Source: Bdellovibrionales bacterium
GTDB lineage: Bacteria > Bdellovibrionota > Bacteriovoracia > Bacteriovoracales > Bacteriovoracaceae
Reading direction: 5' to 3'
DNA: 43,784 nt
Assembly (NCBI GenBank): GCA_030638415.1
Contig: DAOWEO010000048.1
Coordinates: 1 to 43,784 of the forward strand
The notes below the pieces were generated by a model. The model ran no database searches. It saw only the letters and a program-made list of their open reading frames with translations, and was not told where the DNA came from. A program made the position numbers and the translations under genes. The stretch's first letter is position 1. Every line of letters begins with the position of its first letter. Shown here piece by piece: positions 27,005 through 34,946 of the stretch.

Positions 27005-28358
27005 TACTTAAAGTTGTTTTTAACGCCAAGAAGGATTTTGCAAAATTTCCTTCTTGATACTGTTGAGACATAACTTCTATTATTTCTTCAACAGACGGCT
27101 CATCTATATTTAGATAGTACTCACTTATAAAGTGCTCTGCTACAATGAAAATAGTTGCGAGTGGGAAAATCTGATTATGGTGGAGCCCTCGCGGATATCC
27201 AGAACCATCAGGACGTTCGTGATGTTGTTCTATTATTTTAATTACATCACTTTTGGCACACCCATTATCTTTAAGGATTTTTGCAGAATATGTTGCGTGA
27301 TTTAGGAGAAATTTTTTAATTTTACTGGAAAGTCCTTTTGAATCATTAATATCATCTTTTGAGAATTTGTCCCACCTCATTTGTGTTAGTTTATCTAAGC
27401 TAATATCATGAAATACTGCAGCCATAACCAGCTTCATACTCGCTTCAGATGATCGCCAAGGAGTCTCTGCACAAACTGCTGTAACTAAAAATGCAATAGC
27501 AATGGAGTGGTTAAAATGATAGTTATCACTCTCTCTCAAATTATCCAATGATTCCAGTATCTGTTTATTATCACTAATTGATTTAAATGACTCATTAATT
27601 AGTTTTTGACCACTATCTAATAGTACCTTAGAAAGATTTAGGTCACTCATATTACTATATATAAGTTTACATATTAATGCTCTATCTCTGTCTTGTCCTC
27701 GAGGAGAACATCTAGTATTTTGAACGCTTTCTTCTAGTGTGTTAACATATGCTTGCAGCATTATAGGATAATTATCAATTTCAACACACAAGTCTGTGAC
27801 ACCTTTTTGTTTATATTTATTTAGAGCAGGTATAGTGACCATATCATTTTTATTAAAAACTTTTATATGTTTGTCACTTCCTATTTTTATAAAGATATCA
27901 ACTGGGAATTCCTTTATGCGATAGAAGTTTAATAGTGGAAATAGTCTAAATTTTGTATTTTTATGAATAGAGTTACTATAATTTAGAAATTCTGAAATTT
28001 TTCCAATATATTCTGAAATTTTGGTAATTTCTTTAGGCCGGCTTAGAAACAAATTGTATGGTTTTTCCTTTAAAAAAGATTCTAATTCAGGATATCCTGT
28101 TAGTGGTATTGTACTAAAAAATATAAATGGTTTTTCTAATCCTTGTTGGAAGTAAAACTGCTGTAGCTTTTCACGTTTAGCCATTGCGGAAATACTAATA
28201 ATCAACATATCAATAGTATCTGCAGATGAGGATAACACTTCAATTACATCATCTTCATTATGAAAAACAATAGATTCTTCGTGCCATGATAAATTGGCAA
28301 TTTCTTGTAAATGGCTTGCAACTTTCTTGTTACTTTCTAAAATTAAGATCTTGCCCAT
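26997..28358 (-). CDS. HD-GYP domain protein with degenerate receiver-like N-terminus
   Basis: 453 residues. Residues 1-~125 have an alternating strand/helix receiver shape (KILILESNKKVASHLQ) but no proper phospho-Asp pocket. The C-terminal ~200 residues are an HD-GYP hydrolase: FHDISL (~314) in place of HDIGK, NHATYSAKIL, and HHERPDGSGYPRG (~376) with the GYP motif intact. Such enzymes degrade cyclic di-GMP. It is last in the pal-DUF4398-cpoB operon, its ATG overlapping the cpoB stop, and its 3' end overlaps gltG convergently. Confidence 0.85.
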   Translation of the reverse strand: MGKILILESNKKVASHLQEIANLSWHEESIVFHNEDDVIEVLSSSADTIDMLIISISAMAKREKLQQFYFQQGLEKPFIFFSTIPLTGYPELESFLKEKPYNLFLSRPKEITKISEYIGKISEFLNYSNSIHKNTKFRLFPLLNFYRIKEFPVDIFIKIGSDKHIKVFNKNDMVTIPALNKYKQKGVTDLCVEIDNYPIMLQAYVNTLEESVQNTRCSPRGQDRDRALICKLIYSNMSDLNLSKVLLDSGQKLINESFKSISDNKQILESLDNLRESDNYHFNHSIAIAFLVTAVCAETPWRSSEASMKLVMAAVFHDISLDKLTQMRWDKFSKDDINDSKGLSSKIKKFLLNHATYSAKILKDNGCAKSDVIKIIEQHHERPDGSGYPRGLHHNQIFPLATIFIVAEHFISEYYLNIDEPSVEEIIEVMSQQYQEGNFAKSFLALKTTLSII

Positions 28359-29146
28359 TATCTGTATTTCCGAAGAAGTTTTTTTGCTGTTGGTATTTTT
28401 TTTGATTTAGGATATTTTTGCAGCAGCATGTTTAGTGCTGCAATAGCTTGGTCCTTTTTCTTTTGCCGATAGAATGATTTTGCCATGTAGACTAATGCAT
28501 TCGTGGTATATGGTGCTTTGGGGTGTTCAGTAAATAGCTTACTAAAATATACAACAGCTTGATCATCTTTCTTCTTCCAGAAATTCATCATACCTAGAGC
28601 GTTTAGTACACGAGCCTGTTTCTTTCCCTTAATTTTCTTATTTTTTAGCAATGAGAGTAAAAGTGGTTTAGATTTTGTGTACCGTCCTTTATTATAAAGG
28701 TAGAAGGCTTGGTTATACGGAGATCGTTGCTTTTGATCTTCTACTACATTATCTACTTTCTTTAATATCTTTAACACATCTTTTATATATTTTTTTTGAG
28801 CAGTAACTTCTTTCTCAAGCTTGTCAATTTGTGCAGCTTGCTTATCTTGCACATTTTGTGCACTTTTATATATTTCTTCAAGTAGCTGGATTTTATCTTT
28901 GTTTTGCTTCATGTGAGAAGAATAGGTTTTATCGACTTTATGACCTTGCTCTTCTAGAGTACCATTAATAGAGTTGAGTCGACTTTCTAGTTCTTGTAGT
29001 TTTATTTTAGCTTCTGCGGATAATTTTTGATTTTGTGTTAATTGAATCGACAGGTTGTCCACCATCTGTTCTCGTTGTAGCTCTTCAGTTGTTTTACAGG
29101 AAAATGCAAAAACTAGAACTATTCCTAGAGTTATAATTCTTCTCAT
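28358..29146 (-). CDS. cpoB: CpoB/YbgF-like coiled-coil TPR lipoprotein
   Basis: 262 residues. LGIVLVFAFSC is a lipobox. A long coiled coil (~20-125, LKLQELESRLNSINGT and KLEKEVTAQKKYIKDV) precedes three C-terminal TPRs (NQAFYLYNKGRYTKSKPLL, VVYFSKLFTEHPKAPYTTNALVYMAKSFY, AIAALNMLLQKYPKSKK). This is the layout of CpoB/YbgF, which in E. coli links Tol-Pal to peptidoglycan synthesis; E. coli CpoB is not a lipoprotein. It stands 19 nt after the DUF4398 gene, with GGAG before the ATG. Confidence 0.8.
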   Translation of the reverse strand: MRRIITLGIVLVFAFSCKTTEELQREQMVDNLSIQLTQNQKLSAEAKIKLQELESRLNSINGTLEEQGHKVDKTYSSHMKQNKDKIQLLEEIYKSAQNVQDKQAAQIDKLEKEVTAQKKYIKDVLKILKKVDNVVEDQKQRSPYNQAFYLYNKGRYTKSKPLLLSLLKNKKIKGKKQARVLNALGMMNFWKKKDDQAVVYFSKLFTEHPKAPYTTNALVYMAKSFYRQKKKDQAIAALNMLLQKYPKSKKIPTAKKLLRKYR

Positions 29147-29165
29147 TGTGGACTCCTAAATTAAG

Positions 29166-29468
29166 TTATTTCATGTCTTCAAGAGTAGATTTTCTAACAG
29201 CACTATACTCTGCTTTCTCTGAGTAGTGCTGAGAGAGTAGAGCATACTCTTTAGCTTTATTAAAATATTTTCGACGATATGATGACCGAGCTTTTAAAAA
29301 ATAAAACTCCGCTTTTCGATATAGATTGGGAGCAAGTGTTACTGCTTTTTCTGCTTTTGCGGCCATGAATGCCGATGCTGCCAAGCTCATTTCAAGCTTA
29401 GGGCGTGTGGTCGCTAAACCACAAGCCCCCAAGCTGATAAGTAAAAAAAATATACTTATATTTTTCAC
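29166..29468 (-). CDS. Small DUF4398-type lipoprotein
   Basis: 100 residues. The signal FFLLISLGAC is a lipobox. After this come Ala/Lys-rich helices, with two helices resembling a TPR (LYRKAEFYFLKARSSYRRKY and FNKAKEYALLSQHYSEKA). DUF4398 proteins have this form and often sit next to OmpA-type genes, as here: pal is 3 nt upstream. Confidence 0.75.
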   Translation of the reverse strand: MKNISIFFLLISLGACGLATTRPKLEMSLAASAFMAAKAEKAVTLAPNLYRKAEFYFLKARSSYRRKYFNKAKEYALLSQHYSEKAEYSAVRKSTLEDMK

Positions 29469-29471
29469 TTT

Positions 29472-29984
29472 TTATTTTGCAGTAATCACAAAGTTAGCAC
29501 GACGGTTTTGTCCCCATGCATCCTCAGCATGTCCAAAAGAAACCGGACGCTCTTTACCAAAAGAGATTGTTGAAATTCTTCCAGAGTCAATTCCAAGAGT
29601 AACAAGGTATTCTTTTACAGTGTTCGCTCTGTTTTCACCAAGTGCAATGTTGTACTGAACGCCACCTCTTTCATCACAATGACCTTCAACCTGAACCTGA
29701 ACCCCTGGGTTTTCTTTTAAAAAATCTACATTTGCATCTAGGGCATCTTTTGTTAAAGATGTGATTTGTGCTGAGTTAAATGGAAAGTTAACAGTTTGTA
29801 GAGCTCCTGCTTTTCCTGCATCAGAATCACCATTTACGTCAAAACTTAAAGCTGAGTTTTCATCTTGATCTACAGATTGAATATCTGCTCCTGTGTCAGT
29901 GTTAGCTTTTTTACTTCCTCCACATCCTGTAAGTGAAAGGGCTAGTAAAAGAACTGCGGGCATAATAATTTTTTTCAAAGACAT
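29472..29984 (-). CDS. pal: Peptidoglycan-associated lipoprotein
   Basis: 170 residues. The lipobox LLALSLTGC predicts lipidation and outer-membrane anchoring. The C-terminal ~110 residues are the OmpA-like peptidoglycan-binding domain with VNFPFNSAQI, VQVQVEGHCDERGGVQYNIALGE and the GENRANTVKEYLVTLG and GQNRRANFVITAK elements. It tethers the outer membrane to the wall. It is first in a four-gene operon; the usual tolQRAB genes are not next to it. Confidence 0.93.
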   Translation of the reverse strand: MSLKKIIMPAVLLLALSLTGCGGSKKANTDTGADIQSVDQDENSALSFDVNGDSDAGKAGALQTVNFPFNSAQITSLTKDALDANVDFLKENPGVQVQVEGHCDERGGVQYNIALGENRANTVKEYLVTLGIDSGRISTISFGKERPVSFGHAEDAWGQNRRANFVITAK

Positions 29985-30085
29985 AAATTTCTCCTTTTTT
30001 ATATCAACTATAGTTAGTTTCTAGTTATGATTAATTAGCTTTCTTCTCGGCTATTTTTCATCTTAATTTAATACTTATATACTTA

Positions 30086-30114
30086 ATTTTACAAAGCCTT
30101 TGTAGTGTAGACAA
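30086..30114 (-). promoter_or_regulatory. Candidate promoter of the pal operon
   Basis: On the minus strand TTGTCT, 17-nt spacer, TAAAAT; about 100 nt before the pal ATG. The 5' leader has an AAGGAG Shine-Dalgarno. Confidence 0.55.
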
Positions 30115-30171
30115 GAGATTTTTTTTGCCGGTACCAGAGTGTAATAGTCAAATGAACATTTTCTTCCTCCA

Positions 30172-30199
30172 TTGCGTCTAAGCTGTTAGGTCGTATTAT
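30172..30199 (+). promoter_or_regulatory. Candidate promoter of the PqqD/ATP-grasp operon
   Basis: TTGCGT, 16-nt spacer, TATTAT, about 30 nt before the first start, with GGAG at 30221-30224. Together with the pal promoter it fills this 245-base divergent spacer; I see no other coding potential there. Confidence 0.55.
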
Positions 30200-30229
30200 C
30201 ATTAATAAGATGTATAAAAAGGAGTAATT

Positions 30230-30472
30230 ATGAATTCGAATTTAAAAAGTCTTGCATTTAACGGTGAAGACTTTGCATTTAACCCTATGACTGGACAGAG
30301 TTTTTCAATCAATGAAACGGGTGAGTTTTTAGTCAAAGAATTAATTGCTGGTGGTAACTCTGAGCAGCTACAACAAAAATTACAAGACAAATACAGTATT
30401 ACAGAGCAAGAAGCATTTCTTGATGTTGAAGAGTTTTTAATAAAACTCAAACTTTATGATCTAGGAGTTTGA
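30230..30472 (+). CDS. PqqD-like small protein
   Basis: 80 residues. The pattern FNPMTGQSFSINETGEFLVKEL, then an Ile/Ala/Gly-Gly turn, EQLQQKLQDKYSITEQEA and a final DVEEFLIKLKLYDLG matches the PqqD winged-helix fold, the RiPP recognition element family that binds leader peptides or chaperones enzymes. It has no carrier-protein DSL serine. The start is set by GGAG at 30221. It is followed after 1 nt by an ATP-grasp gene, so it probably acts with that enzyme. Binding of a leader is family knowledge; no precursor peptide is visible nearby. Confidence 0.75.
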   Translation: MNSNLKSLAFNGEDFAFNPMTGQSFSINETGEFLVKELIAGGNSEQLQQKLQDKYSITEQEAFLDVEEFLIKLKLYDLGV

Positions 30473-30473
30473 T

Positions 30474-31514
30474 ATGATTGTTGCTGTTACAGGAATTAAT
30501 GCAACAGACAATCCTGGTCCTGGTGTCGCTGTTGCAAGAAGCTTAAAAGAAGCAGATGGTGATTTTAAAATTGTAGGACTAAGCTATGATTTGAATGATC
30601 CTGGAAACTATCTAGATTTTCTATTTGACTTTAATATGATCATACCATTTCCATCACTTGGCTGGAGTGGAATTAAAAATGCATTAATTAAGCTGAAAAA
30701 CAATTTTGGTCTTGATGCTATTATTCCATGCTTAGATGCCGAGTTACCTCTTTTTATTGAATATCAACAAGAGTTAAAAGACATTGGAATTCAGCTATTA
30801 CTACCGAGTAATGAGCAGTTTGAGCTACGCGACAAATTGCATCTAAGTGACTTTTCTAAGCATATGGGACTTCTATATCCAAAAACATTAGCCATTACAG
30901 ATCTAAATGAGATCAAAGCAAAAATGGAGCAGGGAAATTTAGACTTTCCTGTTGTCGTAAAAGGCCGATACTACAAAGCGTATATTGTGCACTCTTTGGA
31001 ACAGGCACAGTTAAAATTTACTGAAATTGCTCAAGAGTGGGGTGTCCCAATTCTAATTCAGCAGGTTGTTCAAGGTGAGGAGCTAAATGTCATTGGAGTG
31101 GGAGATGGCAAAGGTGGGCACATTGGTATTTTACCGATAAAAAAACTTACGACAACTGCTATTGGAAAAATATGGAGTGGTGTTACTTTAAATCATCCTG
31201 ATCTTATCGCGATGACCGAGCAATTTCTAGCTAAAACCAAATGGCAGGGGCCTTTTGAATTAGAGTGTATGTTCAATAAAGAAGAGAGTTTTCTAATTGA
31301 GATAAATCCACGGTTTCCAGCATGGGTATACTTTGCAACTGGGTGTGGTATTAATCTGCCTGAAAGGCTATTAAAATTTATTAATGGAGAAACTGTTCCC
31401 AAGGATAAAGAGATTCCTGTTGGAAAATATTTTGTTCGCTATACCTACGAAGTCGTTACAGACATTGCAGATATGGGAAAAATCCAGACCAACTCTTTAC
31501 GTTTTAACAAGTAA
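30474..31514 (+). CDS. ATP-grasp ligase
   Basis: 346 residues. The N-terminal segment opens with a Rossmann-like VTGINATDNPGPGVAVARSL. Residues ~115-300 form the ATP-grasp fold: VVVKGRYY (nucleotide Lys), ILIQQVVQGEELNVIGV, and FLIEINPRFPAW with Mg ligands E276 and N278. ATP-grasp enzymes join a carboxylate, as an acyl phosphate, to an amine or thiol. The subtype resembles CarB/PylC-like ligases. It lies between a PqqD-like gene and a PLP decarboxylase and its gap to the latter is 14 nt with an AGGAAA ribosome site. Substrates are not deducible. Confidence 0.85.
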   Translation: MIVAVTGINATDNPGPGVAVARSLKEADGDFKIVGLSYDLNDPGNYLDFLFDFNMIIPFPSLGWSGIKNALIKLKNNFGLDAIIPCLDAELPLFIEYQQELKDIGIQLLLPSNEQFELRDKLHLSDFSKHMGLLYPKTLAITDLNEIKAKMEQGNLDFPVVVKGRYYKAYIVHSLEQAQLKFTEIAQEWGVPILIQQVVQGEELNVIGVGDGKGGHIGILPIKKLTTTAIGKIWSGVTLNHPDLIAMTEQFLAKTKWQGPFELECMFNKEESFLIEINPRFPAWVYFATGCGINLPERLLKFINGETVPKDKEIPVGKYFVRYTYEVVTDIADMGKIQTNSLRFNK

Positions 31515-31528
31515 CAAAAAGGAAATAT

Positions 31529-32881
31529 ATGAGTACTTACGAAAAACCAAATATTGTTCTTATCGATCATTTCCAATCATCTAAATATGGACTGCCTCAA
31601 GAAACCTCTATGAACTTTAGAGAAAAGATTGAGGGACATGACATGAAAGAGTTAACAGAAAAGTATGGTTCACCACTTTTCGTTTTTTCTGAAAAGAAAA
31701 TACGTGAAAAATATGATGATACAACATCTAAAATTAGAGATGTATATCCTGATGTACAATTTGCTTGGAGCTACAAGACTAACTATCTTAAAAGTATCTG
31801 TTCAATTTTTCATGATATGGGATCTTGGGCAGAAGTTGTTAGTGACTTTGAATATCAAAAAGCAAGAAATTTAGGAATTAAAGGGGAAAATATTATTTAT
31901 AATGGCCCCTATAAGCCTATTGCATCGTTACGAGTAGCCGTAAAAGAGCAGGCACTTATTCATATTGATCATCTACAAGAAATCATAGATTTAGAGAGTG
32001 TCGCAAAAGAGTTAGGCATGACTCCGCAGGTGGCAATTCGTCTTAATATGAATACTGGAACCTATCCTCAGTGGTCACGATTTGGATTTAATCTAGAGTC
32101 TGGACAAGCAGAGCAGGCAATTCGTCGCATTATGAATAAAAAACTGTTCAAGCTACGGGGACTCCATACACATATTGGAACTTTCATGTTGGAGCCAAAA
32201 GCATATGAAGCTGCAGCGGTAAAACTCACAACATTTATGTTAGAAATTGAGGCACAATATAAAATTGAAATTGAGTATCTGGATCTAGGGGGAGGGTTTC
32301 CTTCAAAAAGTGATTTGAAAGGAGTATATCAACCTCCAGAAATTGTTGTGAAAGATACTACGGAGTATGCCAGATTGATTGGCCCGGCTATTTTAAACAA
32401 TATTGGTACTCGAAAACCACCAAAATTAATATTTGAAAGTGGTCGCCACTTTATTGATGAGGCTGGATACCTATTGACCACAGTTGTATCTAGTAAAATC
32501 ATGCCTGATACTAGACGCTCATACATTTTAGATGCAGGGGTTAATTTTCTGTATACATCAACTTGGTACAATTTTACCTTAGAGGTAAATCAGCAACTAA
32601 AAGGTATTCCAGAGCCAGCTATTTTGAACGGTCCACTTTGTATGAATATTGATATTATTGAAGAAGATCTCAAAATACCACATCTAAAAACTGGCACTCA
32701 AATGGTACTTTCTCCTGTTGGTGCATATAACGTTACTCAGTGGATGCAATTTATTAGGTATCGCCCTGCCGTTGTGTTGTTAACCAAAGATAAAAAGGTA
32801 GAAATTATTCGTAATATGGAAGATCTGTCATCTGTAGAAAAAGATGAAGTACTGTATGGAGGCGAAACTGGAATCAGTTAA
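31529..32881 (+). CDS. Fold-III PLP decarboxylase (DapDC/ODC-like)
   Basis: 450 residues, longer than typical LysA (~420) owing to an N-terminal extension of ~30. The PLP lysine is K83 in WSYKTNY. Other signatures are RGLHTHIGTF, the phosphate-binding DLGGGFP, LIFESGRHFIDE, the decarboxylase Cys C371 in NGPLCMNID, and GAYNVTQWM. It should decarboxylate an amino acid. Active-site details do not settle meso-diaminopimelate versus arginine, ornithine or a carrier-bound substrate. Its context with a PqqD-like protein and an ATP-grasp enzyme, not with lysine genes, favours a specialised role. Confidence 0.85.
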   Translation: MSTYEKPNIVLIDHFQSSKYGLPQETSMNFREKIEGHDMKELTEKYGSPLFVFSEKKIREKYDDTTSKIRDVYPDVQFAWSYKTNYLKSICSIFHDMGSWAEVVSDFEYQKARNLGIKGENIIYNGPYKPIASLRVAVKEQALIHIDHLQEIIDLESVAKELGMTPQVAIRLNMNTGTYPQWSRFGFNLESGQAEQAIRRIMNKKLFKLRGLHTHIGTFMLEPKAYEAAAVKLTTFMLEIEAQYKIEIEYLDLGGGFPSKSDLKGVYQPPEIVVKDTTEYARLIGPAILNNIGTRKPPKLIFESGRHFIDEAGYLLTTVVSSKIMPDTRRSYILDAGVNFLYTSTWYNFTLEVNQQLKGIPEPAILNGPLCMNIDIIEEDLKIPHLKTGTQMVLSPVGAYNVTQWMQFIRYRPAVVLLTKDKKVEIIRNMEDLSSVEKDEVLYGGETGIS

Positions 32882-34946
32882 AAAATATGTGATTCTTTTA
32901 CTTAATAGCTATAGTGAGATTTATTTTTTAAAAGATTATCGTTTAGGCTTTATAATTTTTATTTGCTCCTTCGCATCGTGGAATGTTGGAGTAAGTGGAC
33001 TCATCGCAGGGCTGGCGGTACTGGTTATTGCACGTTTTTTATTTTCTCCTGTCGATCTATATCAAGATGGACACTTGTTATACAACTCTATCCTCGTTGG
33101 CATGTCGATAGGTTATATCTTCGATATTACAATTTTTAGTATGTTTCTAATTTTATGTGCCTCTTTTTTAACCTATTTGTTGAGTGTTTTTTTGAAAGGT
33201 TTTTTAAAGCATATGGGGATACCTATTTTGTCCCTACCATTTTGTATTATTAGTACACTCTTTTATTTTTCATCTAAGAGTTTTACAACTCTCTTTTATA
33301 GATTTACGTATGAAACAATTTTTACACATTCTCTAGCAGACTACTTGCCACATTACCTGTCATTTTTCTTTAAAACACTGGGCGCCATTATTTTCAACGG
33401 TGATATATTAGTTGGAATTATTCTATCAATTGCTATTTTGTTGAAATCTAGAATTGCTTTATGGCATATGATTTTAGGCTTGGCATTAGGCCATCTTTTT
33501 GAGCACTTGATAGGTAGCCAGTCTCTTTATAATACATCTTTTTATGGGTACTCCTTTAATTATATGCTGATTGGAGTATCGGTGGGAGGGATATTCTTAG
33601 TTGCGTCATATAGGACAATGCTACTGTTGCCATTTGTATTAGGAATTGCAGTGATTATTACTAATGGATTAAATAATATTTTATATCTAATTGATATACC
33701 TGTTTTTGCACTCCCCTTTAACCTAACAATCATTGCAGTATTATACTCATTGAAATACTTTCAAAGCTGGCTACTACCAGTAGTTCATGGCAGTACACCA
33801 GAAGAAACTATAAATTTGAATTTTTCATATGCCTTTCGTTCATCGAAAGGTCTGCCATCTTTAAACCTTCCTGTCCATGAAGAGTGGAGTGTATATCAAG
33901 GTTTTGATGGAGAGTGGACCCATCAGGGAAAGTGGCGCTATGCTTTGGATTTTGTTAAACGTGGACCTGATAAGTTAACCTACGCCAAAGAAGGTGTTTT
34001 TCTTGAGGATTACTATACGTTTGGACAGACTGTGTATGCACCCGTTCGTGGTTACATTACCGCATTAAAACAAGAGGAAGTTGATAATTATATTGGCACT
34101 GTCAATACCCATTTAAACTGGGGTAATTATCTTATTATTTATGCTGACCAAGGTTACTACGTAATTTTAGCACACTTGAAGCAGAATAGTTTGTTAGCTA
34201 AAGTTGGTGATTACGTGCAAATTAATCAGGCACTCGCACAATGCGGTAACAGTGGTTATTCACCAGAGCCTCATTTACATATGCAAGTGCAGTACAGTCC
34301 TATTCTGGGAGATGATACAACTCCTTTTGTACTTTCTGCATATATTAAAGATAATCAAGTCTACTCCTTTGATATTCCTGGAACGGGAGATTTAATTACT
34401 GCTCCTCCAGAGCAAAAAGGTTTGATTAATATACTAACGTTTATTTTAGATGACCAACTTATTTTTAAGGTGGAGGATAAGGTATCTAAGAAGGTATCGG
34501 AACTTCAATTAACAGTTAAAATGGATCGTATTTCTGGACTATTCTATTTTGAAGACCAAGCTAAGAATAAATTATTCTTTCATAAGACAGAGTATTTTTT
34601 ATATTTTGATAAATTTGAAGGAAAAAAATCTTATCTTAAATTGTTATTTTCAGTTATTCCACGAATACCACTTTTTTATACATGTGGATTAAGTTGGAAG
34701 GATCGTCTTCCATGTCACCCTCGGATGAATCTGTTTGTGAAAGCGTTGTTAGACTTTGTGGCTGCTCACACTGGTAGAGCTTACTCTGCTGATATGAAGC
34801 TATCTTTTACGGAAGGCCTTACTATTAAAAGTGAATCATATTTAGGTGGGGAAAAAGAAGAGGCGATAGTTGAATTAGATGTCGTTGATATAATAAAAAA
34901 GGTGGAAACATCGAGTGTTGTAATGACCAGAGTGAGGAAAAGTTAA
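32844..34946 (+). CDS. Urea-transporter-like membrane domain fused to M23 peptidase
   Basis: 700 residues. Residues ~10-310 hold about ten TM segments with the urea transporter pattern (GVSGLIAGLAVLVIARFLF, DGHLLYNSILVGMSIGYIF, FYGYSFNYMLIGVSVGG, IPVFALPFNLT). Residues ~345-500 are an M23/LytM endopeptidase: H360 and D369 in THQGKWRYALDF, AHLK, VGDYVQINQALAQCGNSGYS, and H477/H479 in PHLHMQV. The rest (~500-700) is a beta-rich tail with no family recognised. The gene starts 38 nt inside the decarboxylase. ATG at 32844 is used; ATG at 32856 is the other option. The next gene begins on its stop. Confidence 0.8.
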   Translation: MKYCMEAKLESVKKYVILLLNSYSEIYFLKDYRLGFIIFICSFASWNVGVSGLIAGLAVLVIARFLFSPVDLYQDGHLLYNSILVGMSIGYIFDITIFSMFLILCASFLTYLLSVFLKGFLKHMGIPILSLPFCIISTLFYFSSKSFTTLFYRFTYETIFTHSLADYLPHYLSFFFKTLGAIIFNGDILVGIILSIAILLKSRIALWHMILGLALGHLFEHLIGSQSLYNTSFYGYSFNYMLIGVSVGGIFLVASYRTMLLLPFVLGIAVIITNGLNNILYLIDIPVFALPFNLTIIAVLYSLKYFQSWLLPVVHGSTPEETINLNFSYAFRSSKGLPSLNLPVHEEWSVYQGFDGEWTHQGKWRYALDFVKRGPDKLTYAKEGVFLEDYYTFGQTVYAPVRGYITALKQEEVDNYIGTVNTHLNWGNYLIIYADQGYYVILAHLKQNSLLAKVGDYVQINQALAQCGNSGYSPEPHLHMQVQYSPILGDDTTPFVLSAYIKDNQVYSFDIPGTGDLITAPPEQKGLINILTFILDDQLIFKVEDKVSKKVSELQLTVKMDRISGLFYFEDQAKNKLFFHKTEYFLYFDKFEGKKSYLKLLFSVIPRIPLFYTCGLSWKDRLPCHPRMNLFVKALLDFVAAHTGRAYSADMKLSFTEGLTIKSESYLGGEKEEAIVELDVVDIIKKVETSSVVMTRVRKS

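Noticed and set aside
30152-30181. Tiny frame (MNIFFLHCV) considered as a RiPP precursor upstream of the PqqD-like gene
   Set aside because: Nine residues, no ribosome site, and it covers the -35 region of the candidate promoter.
31384-31584. 66-residue plus-strand frame between the ATP-grasp and decarboxylase genes
   Set aside because: Out-of-frame shadow; the real decarboxylase start at 31529 has an AGGAAA site and family N-terminus.
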